From assembly GCF_009865215.1 (NCBI RefSeq), contig NZ_WWJX01000991.1:1-51669 (forward strand): a stretch of DNA of 51,669 nucleotides. Reading direction: 5' to 3'. Shown piece by piece: positions 37,466-45,717 of this stretch; position 1 is the stretch's first letter, and the number at the start of each line of letters is the position of its first letter. The stretch comes from Streptomyces sp. SID3343. GTDB taxonomy: Bacteria; Actinomycetota; Actinomycetes; Streptomycetales; Streptomycetaceae. The translations under genes were made by a program, and so were the position numbers. Below the pieces are notes generated by a model. It searched no databases and was not told the origin of the DNA. It worked only from the letters and a program-made list of their open reading frames with translations.

Positions 37466-39010
37466 TCAGCCCCGGGTCAACCGCCGCAGCAGCATCGTGG
37501 ACGGCACCGGGCGCGCGCCGGCCTTGCGGATACCCTCGGCGACCTCGCGGTCCGTCGAGACGACCACGACCGGGCGACCGGGCGGCTCGGCCCGGACGAG
37601 GCGGCGGATCAATTCATCCGCGGTCTCGCCGGGGTTGCTGAACTTCACCCGCACCCCGCGGGCGGGGGCCGTGAGCACCGGCGCGTCCAACTGCGCGCCG
37701 TCGAAGACGCACGTCACCTCGCACCCGGTCTGCGCCGCGAGGCTCACCAGGCCGCCCAGCAGCCGATCCCGTTGCTTGTTCAGCGCCAGCGTGGGATAGC
37801 CGGTCTTGGTGACGTTGTAGCCGTCGATCACCAGGTGCGCCTGCGGCAACGCGAGCAACTGGTCCAGCAGGGCCGGGTCGTCGCCTTCGAGGGCGCGTTG
37901 CGCGATGTCCTTTATGCCGGACGCGCCGGGGGCGACGGCGTCCACGGTGTCCGCGGGGCGCATCCCCACCGGCGGCAGCGCGAGTTCACGACGCAGGCCC
38001 TGGGCGGCCTCCAGGACGGTGTCGAGGAGCAGCCGTACGCGCGTGTCCTCCATGCTGCGGCCCTCGCGGGCGGCCCGACGGCTCGCCTCCAGGGCCGACT
38101 CGACCTCGGACACCCGGCCGCGCAGCCGGCGCGTCTCCTTCTCGGCGGCGGCGACCGCGGCCTGGGCCTCGGAGCGCACGGTGTCGAGTTCGGAGCGGGC
38201 CCGGCGGGCCTCCTTCTCCTCGTGCTTGGCGCTTCCTTGCAGGCCGCGCACCTGACGGCGCAGGTGGTCGGCCTCCTTGCGGGCCGCCTCCAGTTCCGCG
38301 CGCAGCCTTTCGTGTTCGGTCTTGGAGGCCGCGCGCAGGATGCCGACCTCGTGTTCCAGGCGGGACAACGCCTCGGCGGCCTCGGCCTCGGCGCGATCGG
38401 CCGCGGCCTCCTTGGCCGCGTCGCCGGCGGTCTCGATCAGGCGCACCCAGCCGCGCGGGCGCAGCAGGTAGGCGGCGGCGGCCACGTCCAGCGGGTCGGC
38501 GGCGGCGGGCACGGTGCCGGCTTCGAGGGCCTCGGAGATCTCCGGCAGACCCTTGCGGAAGCGCTCAGCTATGCGTTGCCGAAAGACGGGGTCGTTCTCC
38601 AGCGCGGTCGCCAGCGGCGTCGCGGCGAACTTGGCCCGGCGCTGGTGGGTGAACCGGGCGAAGCGCCGCAACGGGCCCGGGACCTCGTCCGCCGTCATCG
38701 TGCCGAGCGCGTCGGCGGCCACGGAGATCACCCGCACCCGGACGGCCTCGGGCAACGGGCCGGACAGGGCCTCGGGCTCGGCGGGCGCTTCGGGAGCGGG
38801 CTCGGGAGCGGGTGCTTCGGGGGGAACGGCCTCGGGCGGAACAACCTCAGGCCCAACGGCGTCGACCGCCGCTTCGGGACCGGGCTCGCCCTCGGAGTCG
38901 GCCGTCCCGTCGAGCTCCGGTTCGTCGAGCCCGGGCCCGTCGGCCCGAACCACGTCGTCGGCAGCGTGCGCAGGCGTGACCGCGTCCGCGCGGGTATCCG
39001 GTCCGCTCAC
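37466..39010 (-). CDS. NYN (PIN-like) domain protein with coiled coil
   Basis: 514 residues. The C-terminal 170 residues form a YacP/Rae1-type NYN nuclease domain: AHLVIDGYNVTKTGYP, VTCVFDGAQLD and VVVVSTDREVAEG give the acidic residues for metal binding. A long coiled coil (about 210-320, rich in Glu, Arg, Ala) lies before it, and the first 90 residues are acidic and Pro-rich, likely disordered. YacP-like proteins cleave mRNA at the ribosome in Bacillus. GTG 39010 with GGAGGAG upstream is the start. This is a conserved actinobacterial architecture. Confidence 0.88.
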   Translation of the reverse strand: MSGPDTRADAVTPAHAADDVVRADGPGLDEPELDGTADSEGEPGPEAAVDAVGPEVVPPEAVPPEAPAPEPAPEAPAEPEALSGPLPEAVRVRVISVAADALGTMTADEVPGPLRRFARFTHQRRAKFAATPLATALENDPVFRQRIAERFRKGLPEISEALEAGTVPAAADPLDVAAAAYLLRPRGWVRLIETAGDAAKEAAADRAEAEAAEALSRLEHEVGILRAASKTEHERLRAELEAARKEADHLRRQVRGLQGSAKHEEKEARRARSELDTVRSEAQAAVAAAEKETRRLRGRVSEVESALEASRRAAREGRSMEDTRVRLLLDTVLEAAQGLRRELALPPVGMRPADTVDAVAPGASGIKDIAQRALEGDDPALLDQLLALPQAHLVIDGYNVTKTGYPTLALNKQRDRLLGGLVSLAAQTGCEVTCVFDGAQLDAPVLTAPARGVRVKFSNPGETADELIRRLVRAEPPGRPVVVVSTDREVAEGIRKAGARPVPSTMLLRRLTRG

Positions 39011-39175
39011 TGCTCCTCCGGTCCTTCCCGTTCCCTAAGGCCCCTCCCCGCGTCACCGTTTCACCGGGACGCCGACGCCCTGATCATGACGCGTCCCGGA
39101 TCGGGGACGGCCCCGACGGGCCGGCCCGATGCCGAAACGATGCACAGTCACATTGTCGCTGTTCGACGCCGCGCG

Positions 39176-39412
39176 TCAGCTCGCGTCGGGCCGCGCCACC
39201 AGTTCGACGGAGTCGGTGGCATTGCACCAGCGGCAGCGCACGGACTCGATCTCGTCGGAAACCACCTCTCGCTCCTCGACCCGGGCCACGCCGGCAAGGT
39301 CGAGGTGGGTGAACTCCACGGCCTTGGTGGTCCGCGTCACGTCGAACCGGGTCAGGTTGCCGCAGAGCGAGCAACGCCACCGGGTGTCCTCGGTGGGGGC
39401 CTGGATCGACAT
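39176..39412 (-). CDS. Small zinc-ribbon protein
   Basis: 78 residues. Two CxxC pairs about 40 residues apart (RWRCSLCGN and VRCRWCNATD) form a zinc ribbon with an intervening beta region. The ATG at 39412 follows GGAAGGGA by 7 bp, and upstream in-frame sequence is rejected. It is divergent from the exonuclease gene and 165 bp upstream of the NYN gene on the same strand. It could be an RNA- or DNA-associated accessory factor. The fold is visible but the function is not. Confidence 0.8.
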   Translation of the reverse strand: MSIQAPTEDTRWRCSLCGNLTRFDVTRTTKAVEFTHLDLAGVARVEEREVVSDEIESVRCRWCNATDSVELVARPDAS

Positions 39413-39670
39413 GCGTGTTCCCTTCCTGTTCTGCGACCGCGAGCCTTTTCCGGATCGCGAACCGCCGGTGATACACCAATGATGCCGGGCTGCGAGGGGT
39501 ACCTGGGCGCGGCCGTGTCGGGCCGGAAACGTACCGTCCGGTACATGAGCAGCACCGCGCACCGGGATTGCCGGTCACGAGGTTCGGCGGAACAGGGCTT
39601 GCCGACGGCCGACCCGTCGCGCCGTCCCCGCCCGCCGGACAGTATCGCTCCGGGCCACGAGTTGCGAACC

Positions 39671-40300
39671 ATGTCCCCGTGGGGCACGGCCCGTGAAGAG
39701 GTCGAACGCCAGGTGTTCACGGTCGTCGACCTCGAGACGACGGGCCTGGATCCGTCGGAGGCGCGGATCACCGAGATCGCGGCCGTACGGCTGCGCGGAA
39801 CCGATCGGCTCGGCGAGTTCGCGACGCTGGTCGCGCCCGGCGTCCCGATACCGGAGTTCATCACCGAACTGACCGGGATATCCGACGATCTCGTGGCCGG
39901 CGCCCCACCGCTGCGGCTGGTACTGCCGGCCCTCTCGCAGTTCGCCGACGGCGCGATCCTGGTCGCCCACAACGCCCCCTTCGACGTGGGCTTTCTGCGG
40001 GCGGCGAGTCTGGCCTGCGCGCACCCGTGGCCCGACTTCCCGGTCGTGGACACGCTCGCGCTCGCCCGCGCGCTGCTGCCGCCGGGGACCGTACCGAACA
40101 TGCGCCTGGGCACCCTCGCGCGATTCTTCGACGCGCCCGTCGACCCAACCCACCGGGCGCTCGCCGACGCACGGGCAACCGCGCACGTTCTGCGGGCGTG
40201 CATCGGCCGGATGCACGACAGCGGCCGGCACGAACTGTCCGACCTGCTGTCTCTGGGTCGCCCCCGAGTACTGCCGCGGCAAACCGCTCCGAACGGGTGA
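39671..40300 (+). CDS. DEDDh-family 3'-5' exonuclease (DnaQ-like)
   Basis: 209 residues. ExoI VVDLETTGLDP gives the Asp-Glu pair, ExoII VAHNAPFDVGFL the third aspartate, and ExoIII HRALADARATAHV the His-x4-Asp, so all four catalytic acids and the histidine are present. It resembles the epsilon proofreading subunit or a stand-alone DNA/RNA trimming enzyme. The ATG at 39671 (MSPWGTAREE) is preferred; an in-frame ATG at 39545 would add 42 residues, but third-base G/C bias is weaker there. It is divergent from the zinc-ribbon gene. Confidence 0.88.
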   Translation: MSPWGTAREEVERQVFTVVDLETTGLDPSEARITEIAAVRLRGTDRLGEFATLVAPGVPIPEFITELTGISDDLVAGAPPLRLVLPALSQFADGAILVAHNAPFDVGFLRAASLACAHPWPDFPVVDTLALARALLPPGTVPNMRLGTLARFFDAPVDPTHRALADARATAHVLRACIGRMHDSGRHELSDLLSLGRPRVLPRQTAPNG

Positions 40301-40373
40301 GCCTCGGGCGTGTCGATCGCCCATTCGCCCGCCCCGCCCGGGCACGCGTCGGGACCGGGGTGACGATCGGGGC

Positions 40374-40885
40374 ATGGCGATTCCGGTCCGCGGTCAGGCC
40401 GCGCCGCCGGGTACACCGGTGGTGACCTGCGCGCTGATCGCGATCAACGTCGTGGTCCTCCGAGACGCGCTACTTCTACCGGCACGGCGCGAAGGCCCCG
40501 GCGCTGTCCGTTCTCCAAGCCCTCTTCGTGCACGGCGGCCGGCTGCACCCGATCGGCGACATGCTCTTCCTGTACGTCTTCGGCAAGCACGTCGAGGAGC
40601 GCCTCGGCCGCTTCCGGTTCGCGTTGTCCCACGTGCTCACCACGCCGGACTCGGTCCAGCCGCTCGTCGGAGCGTCCGGCGCGGTGGCGGCTGTTCTTCC
40701 TGCCGCTGCGGTTGCCGGCGTGGGTCGTGCTCGGCTGCTACTTCGTCATGCAGGGCCTCCACCTGCACGGCATCGGTGTACAAGGAGAAGCCGAGTACGC
40801 GTACGCGGCCCATCCGGTCGGCTTCGCGGTCGGATTCGGCTGCACGTGCCTGTGCTACCGACGCCGCTGGGCCCACGCCCGACGG
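40374..40885 (+). pseudogene. Decayed rhomboid-family intramembrane serine protease gene
   Basis: Rhomboid-like fragments lie in order in three different frames. Frame 1 starts at ATG 40374 with MAIPVRGQ and TPVVTCALIAINVVVL. Frame 2 (about 40465-40690) holds ALSVLQALFVHGGRLH, IGDMLFLYVFGKHVEERLG and the catalytic-serine motif LVGASGAVA. Frame 3 (about 40690-40885) holds LFFLPLRLPAWVVLG and the catalytic-histidine region YAAHPVGFAVGF. Compared with typical Streptomyces rhomboids, at least two frameshifts and several deletions (a segment after the first helix, and helices around GASG) are present. Neighbouring genes are intact, so the gene is probably dead, barring sequencing error. Confidence 0.85.
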
Positions 40886-40928
40886 ATAAGCTCGGGGACC
40901 TTGTCGTCGAGAGCCGGAGGACTGCCCC

Positions 40929-41207
40929 GTGATCACCGCGATCGTGCAGGTCAAGACGCGCGTGGACCAGACCCCGGAGATCGCGGAGGCGATTGCCGCG
41001 ATCGAGGGCGTGAGCGAGGTCTACTCGGTGACCGGTGAATTCGACCTGATCGCCATGGTGCGCGTCCGCGCCCACGACGACCTGGCCGACGTCATCCCGG
41101 GCCGCCTCAACAAGGTCCCGGGCGTCGAACAGACCACCACCCACATCGCCTTCAGGACCTACTCCCAACACGACCTGGAAGCAGCCTTCGCCATCGGCCT
41201 CGAATAA
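40929..41207 (+). CDS. Stand-alone Lrp/AsnC ligand-binding (RAM) domain protein
   Basis: 92 residues. It contains only the RAM (regulation of amino acid metabolism) beta-alpha-beta-beta-alpha-beta fold, with IAEAIAAIEGVSEVYSVTGEFD and VPGVEQTTTHIAF, and no helix-turn-helix. Such small domains bind amino acids as dimers or larger rings and may modulate full-length Lrp proteins. Start GTG 40929 after GGAGGA. It is placed immediately after the rhomboid pseudogene, whose loss would not affect it. Confidence 0.92.
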   Translation: MITAIVQVKTRVDQTPEIAEAIAAIEGVSEVYSVTGEFDLIAMVRVRAHDDLADVIPGRLNKVPGVEQTTTHIAFRTYSQHDLEAAFAIGLE

Positions 41208-41316
41208 CCCAAACCCGGGCGAGCCCAAACCCCGCCCGCCCCTCCACAACACCCCCCGGCCGGCCACCCACCCCGCCCGGCCCTCGACCACACCCCAAAC
41301 CCAGCCAACCAAATCC

Positions 41317-41916
41317 AGCCCGTCCGACACTTGAGGACACCCGAAAGCCCCGGCAAGGCAACCCGGCCCGTCCGACGCTTGAGCACAATCACCCGCCCTC
41401 AGGGAACCACCTTGCCCGACCGAACCGATTCAGCCCGTCCGGCGTTTGAGGACACCCGAAAACCCCGGCGAGGCAACCCGGCCCGTCCGGCGCATGAGGA
41501 CCCGCAGCGTAACCACCCCGACGGGCCGACCAAATCCAGCCCGTCCGGCGCTTGAGGACACCCGAAAACCCACCCGAGGCACCCGGCCCGTCCGGCGCAT
41601 GAGGACCCGCAGCGTAACCACCCCGACGGGCCGACCAAATCCAGCCCGTCCGGCGTTTGAGGACACCCGAAAACCCACCCGAGGCACCCCGGCCCGTCCG
41701 GCACACGAGAACCCACAGCGAACCACCCCGACGGGCCGACCACACCCGGCCCGTCCGGCGCATGAGGACAATCACCAAACCCCGACGAACCGATTCAGCC
41801 CGTCCGGCGCATGAGGACCCCCACCAAGGCCGAACGAACCACCCCGGCCCGCCCGACGCATGAGGACCCCCACCAAGGCCGAACGAACCACCCCAGCCCG
41901 TCCGGCGCTTGAGGAC
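41317..41916. repeat. Array of 12 copies of a 20-22 bp Streptomyces-type repeat
   Basis: The core CCCGTCCGGCGYTTGAGGAC (or GCATGAGGAC variant) is found near 41317, 41366, 41432, 41481, 41538, 41586, 41643, 41691, 41747, 41797, 41846 and 41894, so spacing is 48-66 bp. Two end types occur, TTGAGGACACCCGAAA and CATGAGGACC. Copies 4-5 and 6-7 lie in a duplicated block of about 105 bp with common flanks. The array fills the convergent gap 41208-41952 (745 bp) and carries no gene; short frames through it are chance products of the repeat. Confidence 0.92.
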
Positions 41917-41952
41917 ACCCGAGAAACGTCCCACCCCCGCCGCCCGAACAAC

Positions 41953-43404
41953 TTACGCACCCACAGGCAAAACCCGCTCGCCCCGAGGATCCGCGTCCGG
42001 CACACACCGACCCCCGTCGACGGTGTAACTCCACCGCGCCCCCCGCCGCACAAGTTCCCCGACCGCCGCCGCGAACCGGTCCAGATGCTCCACCGGCGTC
42101 CCCAGCCCGAAGCTGACCCGGATCGCGTTGAGGTTCTGCTCACCCTCCGGCCCGTCCGGGGAGCCACACTCGGTCGGCTGGTCGTCCCGCCCGCCCAACA
42201 GATGCCGCACCAGCGGATGCGCACAGAACAACCCGTCCCGCACCCCGATCCCGTACTCGGCCGACAACACCGCCGAGAACCGCGAGCTGTTCCACCCCTC
42301 GACCACGAACGACAGCACCCCCACCCGCGCCGACTCGGGACCGAACAGCTCCAGCGTCCGCACCTCGGGAATCTGCGCCAACCGCGCCCGAAGCCGCGCG
42401 AGCAGCGCCTCCTCGCGCGCGACCAGCGCGTCCGGCCCGGCCTCGGTGATGGCCCGACACGCCGCCGCCAGCGCGTACGCCCCGATCACGTTCGGCGACC
42501 CCGCCTCGTGTCGAGCCGCACCCGCGTGCCACTCGACGTGATCGCGCGACACGGTCTTGCTCGCCCCGCCGCCCGCGAGGTACGGCTCCGCCGCGTCCAG
42601 CCAGTCGGACCGTCCCGCCAACACCCCGGAGCCGAACGGCGCGTACAGCTTGTGCGCGGACAGCGCGATCCAGTCCACGTCCAACTCCTCGACCGACACC
42701 GGGTGGTGCGGCGCGAGCTGCGCGGCGTCCAGCACGATCCGCGCACCGTGGCGGTGCGCGACCTCGGCCAACTCGGCCACCGGGAAGATCTCCCCGGTCA
42801 CGTTCGAGGCCCCCGTCACGCACACCAGACGCGGCCCGTCCCCGGACCCCGCGAGCGCGGTCTCCAAGGCGGCGACCGCCGCCGCCGGCGACGAGGGCGC
42901 GGCCAGCTGCGTCACCCCGGCGTGCCGCCGCCACGGCAACAGTGCGGCGTGGTGCTCGGTCTCGAACACGAACACGCGCGTGCCACGCGGCAACACCGAC
43001 GCCAGCAGGTTGAGCGAGTCGGTGGTGCCCCGCGTGAACAGGAGCGTGTCGTCGCCGCGCAGCCCCAGGAACTCGGCCACCGTCGCCCGGCTCTGCTCGT
43101 ACAGATCCGTCGACAACTGCGACAGATACCCCGCGCCGCGGTGCACGCTGCCGTAGTACGGCAGGTAGGCGGCCACGTCGTCCCACACGCGCTGCAGACA
43201 GGGTGCGCTCGCGCCGTAGTCGAGCGCCGCGTATTCGACCTCGCCCCCGGTGACCAGCGGAACGAGCACGTCCCGCCCGACGACCGGCAGCGGCGCGGCG
43301 ATCGCCACATCACAGTCGAGAGCGCCGGCACCGGCGGCAACCGACGAAGCGACATCGGGCGAAGGGGCGGCGGGCGAAACGGCGGCGGAAGCGGTGGTGC
43401 TCAT
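41953..43404 (-). CDS. Class V aminotransferase, cysteine desulfurase-like
   Basis: 483 residues, PLP fold type I. Motifs: LLFTRGTTDSLNLLAS, VFVFETEHHAALLPW, VTGASNVTGEIFP, IVLDAAQLAPHHPV, the Schiff-base lysine in LSAHKLYAPFGSG, and the active-site-cysteine loop RDGLFCAHP at the site where SufS has RxGxHCAxP. The first 55 or so residues before the conserved domain are low-complexity Ala/Ser. It would release sulfur from cysteine, or selenium from selenocysteine. GAGGAG lies 9 bp before the ATG at 43404. A SAM-IV riboswitch upstream supports a role in sulfur metabolism. Confidence 0.88.
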   Translation of the reverse strand: MSTTASAAVSPAAPSPDVASSVAAGAGALDCDVAIAAPLPVVGRDVLVPLVTGGEVEYAALDYGASAPCLQRVWDDVAAYLPYYGSVHRGAGYLSQLSTDLYEQSRATVAEFLGLRGDDTLLFTRGTTDSLNLLASVLPRGTRVFVFETEHHAALLPWRRHAGVTQLAAPSSPAAAVAALETALAGSGDGPRLVCVTGASNVTGEIFPVAELAEVAHRHGARIVLDAAQLAPHHPVSVEELDVDWIALSAHKLYAPFGSGVLAGRSDWLDAAEPYLAGGGASKTVSRDHVEWHAGAARHEAGSPNVIGAYALAAACRAITEAGPDALVAREEALLARLRARLAQIPEVRTLELFGPESARVGVLSFVVEGWNSSRFSAVLSAEYGIGVRDGLFCAHPLVRHLLGGRDDQPTECGSPDGPEGEQNLNAIRVSFGLGTPVEHLDRFAAAVGELVRRGARWSYTVDGGRCVPDADPRGERVLPVGA

Positions 43405-43506
43405 GGTGCGACTCCTCGGCAGGCCCGAGCAGCGGCGCGGATATCGATTCGACGACATCAAAACGCAGCCGGCTGTCCGGTGGTGAACGTGGTTTTCAGA
43501 GAAACG

Positions 43507-43527
43507 ACGCGCAATTAATCAGCGCGT
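43507..43527 (-). promoter_or_regulatory. AT-rich hairpin in the aminotransferase leader
   Basis: ACGCGC and GCGCGT form a 6-bp stem around a 9-base AT-rich loop, followed on the minus strand by CGTTTCTCTG. It lies between the SAM-IV aptamer and the start codon, 103 bp upstream of the start codon, in an AT-rich island unusual for this genome. It could be part of the expression platform or a second promoter region. Confidence 0.35.
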
Positions 43528-43642
43528 ACAAAATAGGAACTTTGTCCGTTTCGAGAAAGAAATGTCACGCCATCACGTGCTCCCCAGGTACAGGACCCCC
43601 GGGTCACACCGCGCAGCACACGAGGTCTGCCACCATGCGAGG

Positions 43643-43759
43643 GGTCCGCGCTTGCCAGGGCGCCTTACGACGCCTGACCGTGTCATCACCCGGGGCACCC
43701 CACCGCGGAGCGAGGGTTGCCGGACAGCGAGCCGGGGCTTATCACTGTCACTCGTGACC
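43643..43759 (-). ncRNA. SAM-IV riboswitch
   Basis: Reading the minus strand: GGTCACGAGTGACAG, then AAGCCCCGGCT, GTCCGGCAACCCTC, CCGCGGTGGGGTGCCCCGGG, TGATGACACGGTCAGG and, near the 3' end, GGCAAGCGCGGACC. The order and wording match the SAM-IV class as I remember it from mycobacterial and Streptomyces examples, including the closing GGTC/GACC helix and the GGCAAGCGCGG end that forms its pseudoknot. It begins 355 bp upstream of the cysteine-desulfurase-like gene. GGACCCC at the 3' end (43641-43647) can pair with GGGGTCC at 43593-43599, excluding the closing helix, a possible switch. Confidence 0.93.
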
Positions 43760-43842
43760 TGGGCAGAATTATTACCAGACGGATTGCTTCGCGCAATGAC
43801 AAAGCGCCCTGGTCCACATGCTGGACACACGCACCGACCCCA

Positions 43843-43880
43843 AAACGGACGGCCCCGCGTCGAAAACGCGGAGCCGTCCG
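43843..43880 (-). terminator. Terminator after trpD
   Basis: On the minus strand CGGACGGC, one mismatch, CCGCGT, a 5-base loop, and the complementary arms are followed by TTTTGGGG. The stem is 14 bp with one mismatch and lies 32 bp beyond the trpD stop. It separates trpD from the riboswitch-controlled gene downstream. Confidence 0.85.
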
Positions 43881-43911
43881 AAGCCCTGCCACACCATCGC
43901 CCAGCCGGCGG

Positions 43912-44994
43912 TCACGCCCCCGCGAACGACCGCGTCATGCTCACCCATCGGTCGAGCGCCGCCTGCGCCGCGCCCGAGTCGATCGCCTCCGCGGCCCGGT
44001 CGATCCCGGCCGCCAGCTGCTGCGTCAGCGAACCCCGGCCGGCGCCGAGCGCCGCGAGCGCCGCCGCCGAGTTGAGCAGCACCGCATCGCGAACCGCCCC
44101 CTTCTCACCGGCGAGCAACCGACGCGCGACCTCCGCGTTGAACGCCGCGTCGCCACCGCGCAACGTCTCGATCCCGTTCAGCGGGAGACCGAGATCACGC
44201 GGGTCCACCCGATCCTCGCGGACGTCGCCGTCGCGCACGATCCACACCTGCGACGTCGTGGTGACGGTCAACTCGTCGAGCCCGTCGTCGCCGCGGAACA
44301 CCAAGGCCGAGGCGCCGCGGTCCGCGAGCACGCCCGCGACGATCGGCGCCATCCGCAGATCGGCCACCCCGATCGCGTGGAACCGCACCCGCGCCGGATT
44401 GGTCAACGGGCCCAGGAAGTTGAACGTCGTCGGCACCCCCAGCTCGCGCCGCGCCTGGGCCGCGTGCCGCAGCGAGGGGTGGAAACGCTGCGCGAAGCAC
44501 AGCGTGATCCCCGCCTCGGTCGCGGTCGCAGCCACCTGATCCGGCGTCAGATCCAGTACCACGCCGAGCGCTTCGAGCACATCGGCCGCGCCACTGGACG
44601 AGGACGCGGCCCGGTTGCCGTGCTTGACCACCGTCTCGCCGGTGCCCGCGACCACGATCGCGGACATCGTCGAGATGTTGACGGTCCGCGCCAGGTCGCC
44701 GCCGGTGCCGACGATGTCCACGGTGCGGCCGGGGACTTCGATCGTCGAGGCGTGTTCGTACATCGCGTGCACGAGCCCGGACACCTCGTCCACGGTCTCG
44801 CCCTTGGCCCGCAACGCGACCACGAACCCGGCCACCTGCACGGGAGTCGCCTCGCCCGTCATGATCCGGTCCATCGCCCACGCGGTCGCGTCGGCCGGCA
44901 GGTCGTCGCCCCGCATCAGCGCCGCCAGGATGTCCCGCCAGGAACGGGCCGCCGGGTTGCCGCCGCTTTTCATCGCCGTGGCCGAGGCGCCCAT
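43912..44994 (-). CDS. trpD: Anthranilate phosphoribosyltransferase
   Basis: 360 residues. It joins anthranilate to PRPP in tryptophan synthesis. The PRPP loop [63 protein letters not shown] and [12 protein letters not shown] are diagnostic. The first 15 residues are extra before the domain; a later ATG (MKSGG) is an alternative start. It is remote from trpEG (32 kb) and here stands alone, with a terminator behind it. No Trp attenuator is seen in its 5' region, where a 13-bp repeat array lies. Confidence 0.95.
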   Translation of the reverse strand: MGASATAMKSGGNPAARSWRDILAALMRGDDLPADATAWAMDRIMTGEATPVQVAGFVVALRAKGETVDEVSGLVHAMYEHASTIEVPGRTVDIVGTGGDLARTVNISTMSAIVVAGTGETVVKHGNRAASSSSGAADVLEALGVVLDLTPDQVAATATEAGITLCFAQRFHPSLRHAAQARRELGVPTTFNFLGPLTNPARVRFHAIGVADLRMAPIVAGVLADRGASALVFRGDDGLDELTVTTTSQVWIVRDGDVREDRVDPRDLGLPLNGIETLRGGDAAFNAEVARRLLAGEKGAVRDAVLLNSAAALAALGAGRGSLTQQLAAGIDRAAEAIDSGAAQAALDRWVSMTRSFAGA

Positions 44995-45067
44995 GTCCGC
45001 TCCCGCAGTGTCATCGGATAAGTCCGCGACAGCGTACCGACCAAGCCCTCACCACCGATGTCGCGTC

Positions 45068-45146
45068 CGCGAACACGCCTCACGAACACGCCCCACGAGC
45101 ACGCCCCGCGAAACGACCTCCTCGAACACGCGCCGCGAACACGACC
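45068..45146. repeat. Six tandem 13-bp imperfect repeats between trpD and the receiver gene
   Basis: Units CGCGAACACGCCT, CACGAACACGCCC, CACGAGCACGCCC, a 14-bp variant, CTCGAACACGCGC and CGCGAACACGACC follow without gaps. The array lies in the 192-bp gap upstream of trpD and just beyond the stop of the receiver-like gene, where no other gene is visible. Confidence 0.75.
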
Positions 45147-45186
45147 TCCGCAGGCCCGACCTCCACGGCCCGAAGAACCCCGCGCG

Positions 45187-45600
45187 TCAAGCCGTCTGAC
45201 GACCCGCCACACGGGCCCGCAGCAACCCCGCCGCCGCGTCCGCGAGCGTGCGCGGGTCCAACGGGTGCGCGACCACCGCGTCCGCGCGGCACCACGTCGC
45301 CAGCCAAGCGTCCTGCGGACGCCCGACCAGGGTCAGTACCGGCGGGCAGTTGTAGATCTCGTCCTTGAGCTGGCGGCACACCCCCATGCCGCCGGCCGGC
45401 GCGGTCTCGCCGTCCAGGATCGCGAGGTCGATGCCGCCCTTGTCCATCGCCGCGATCACGGCGGGCTCGGTGGCGCATTCCACATACTCGACGAACGGCA
45501 CGTCCGCGGCGGGCCTGCGCCCGAGCGCGAGGGTGACCTTCCGTCGGGTGTTGCGGTCGTCGCTGTACACGAGGACGGTCATGGTCTCGCCGCGCGTCAT
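45187..45600 (-). CDS. Degenerate receiver-like protein
   Basis: 137 residues, no output domain. VLVYSDDRNTRRKV carries the acidic pair of a CheY receiver and LAILDGETAPAGG the phospho-acceptor aspartate. The conserved lysine of the usual KPF/KP motif is replaced (AHPLDP), so it may not be phosphorylated normally. NCPPVLTLVGRPQDAWLATW is well conserved across Streptomyces as I recall. The start is ATG 45600 because GGAGG lies 8 bp upstream; ATG 45582 (MTVLVYSDDR) is an alternative nearer the conserved domain. It is upstream of trpD on the same strand. Confidence 0.75.
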   Translation of the reverse strand: MTRGETMTVLVYSDDRNTRRKVTLALGRRPAADVPFVEYVECATEPAVIAAMDKGGIDLAILDGETAPAGGMGVCRQLKDEIYNCPPVLTLVGRPQDAWLATWCRADAVVAHPLDPRTLADAAAGLLRARVAGRQTA

Positions 45601-45717
45601 GTCCACTGCCTCCGAGCCGGTACGGGACAACACTCGATTCCGATCCCGGATGCTAGCGCCTTTCCCGCGCGAAATGTGTGCCGCGTCACGCGGCCTCGGC
45701 CGGCACGTCCGCCCGGG

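Noticed and set aside
41317..41916. CRISPR array
   Set aside because: Repeats of 20-22 bp at irregular spacing, spacers share sequence with each other, and no cas gene is present.
41389..41934. 181-codon minus-strand frame with repeated GVLKRRTGW peptides
   Set aside because: It is the translated repeat array; no ribosome site, and its repeat unit is DNA-level. Treated as a known type of false gene.
43573..43830. 85-codon minus-strand frame upstream of the aminotransferase
   Set aside because: It coincides with the SAM-IV riboswitch and its leader; conservation there is that of an RNA.
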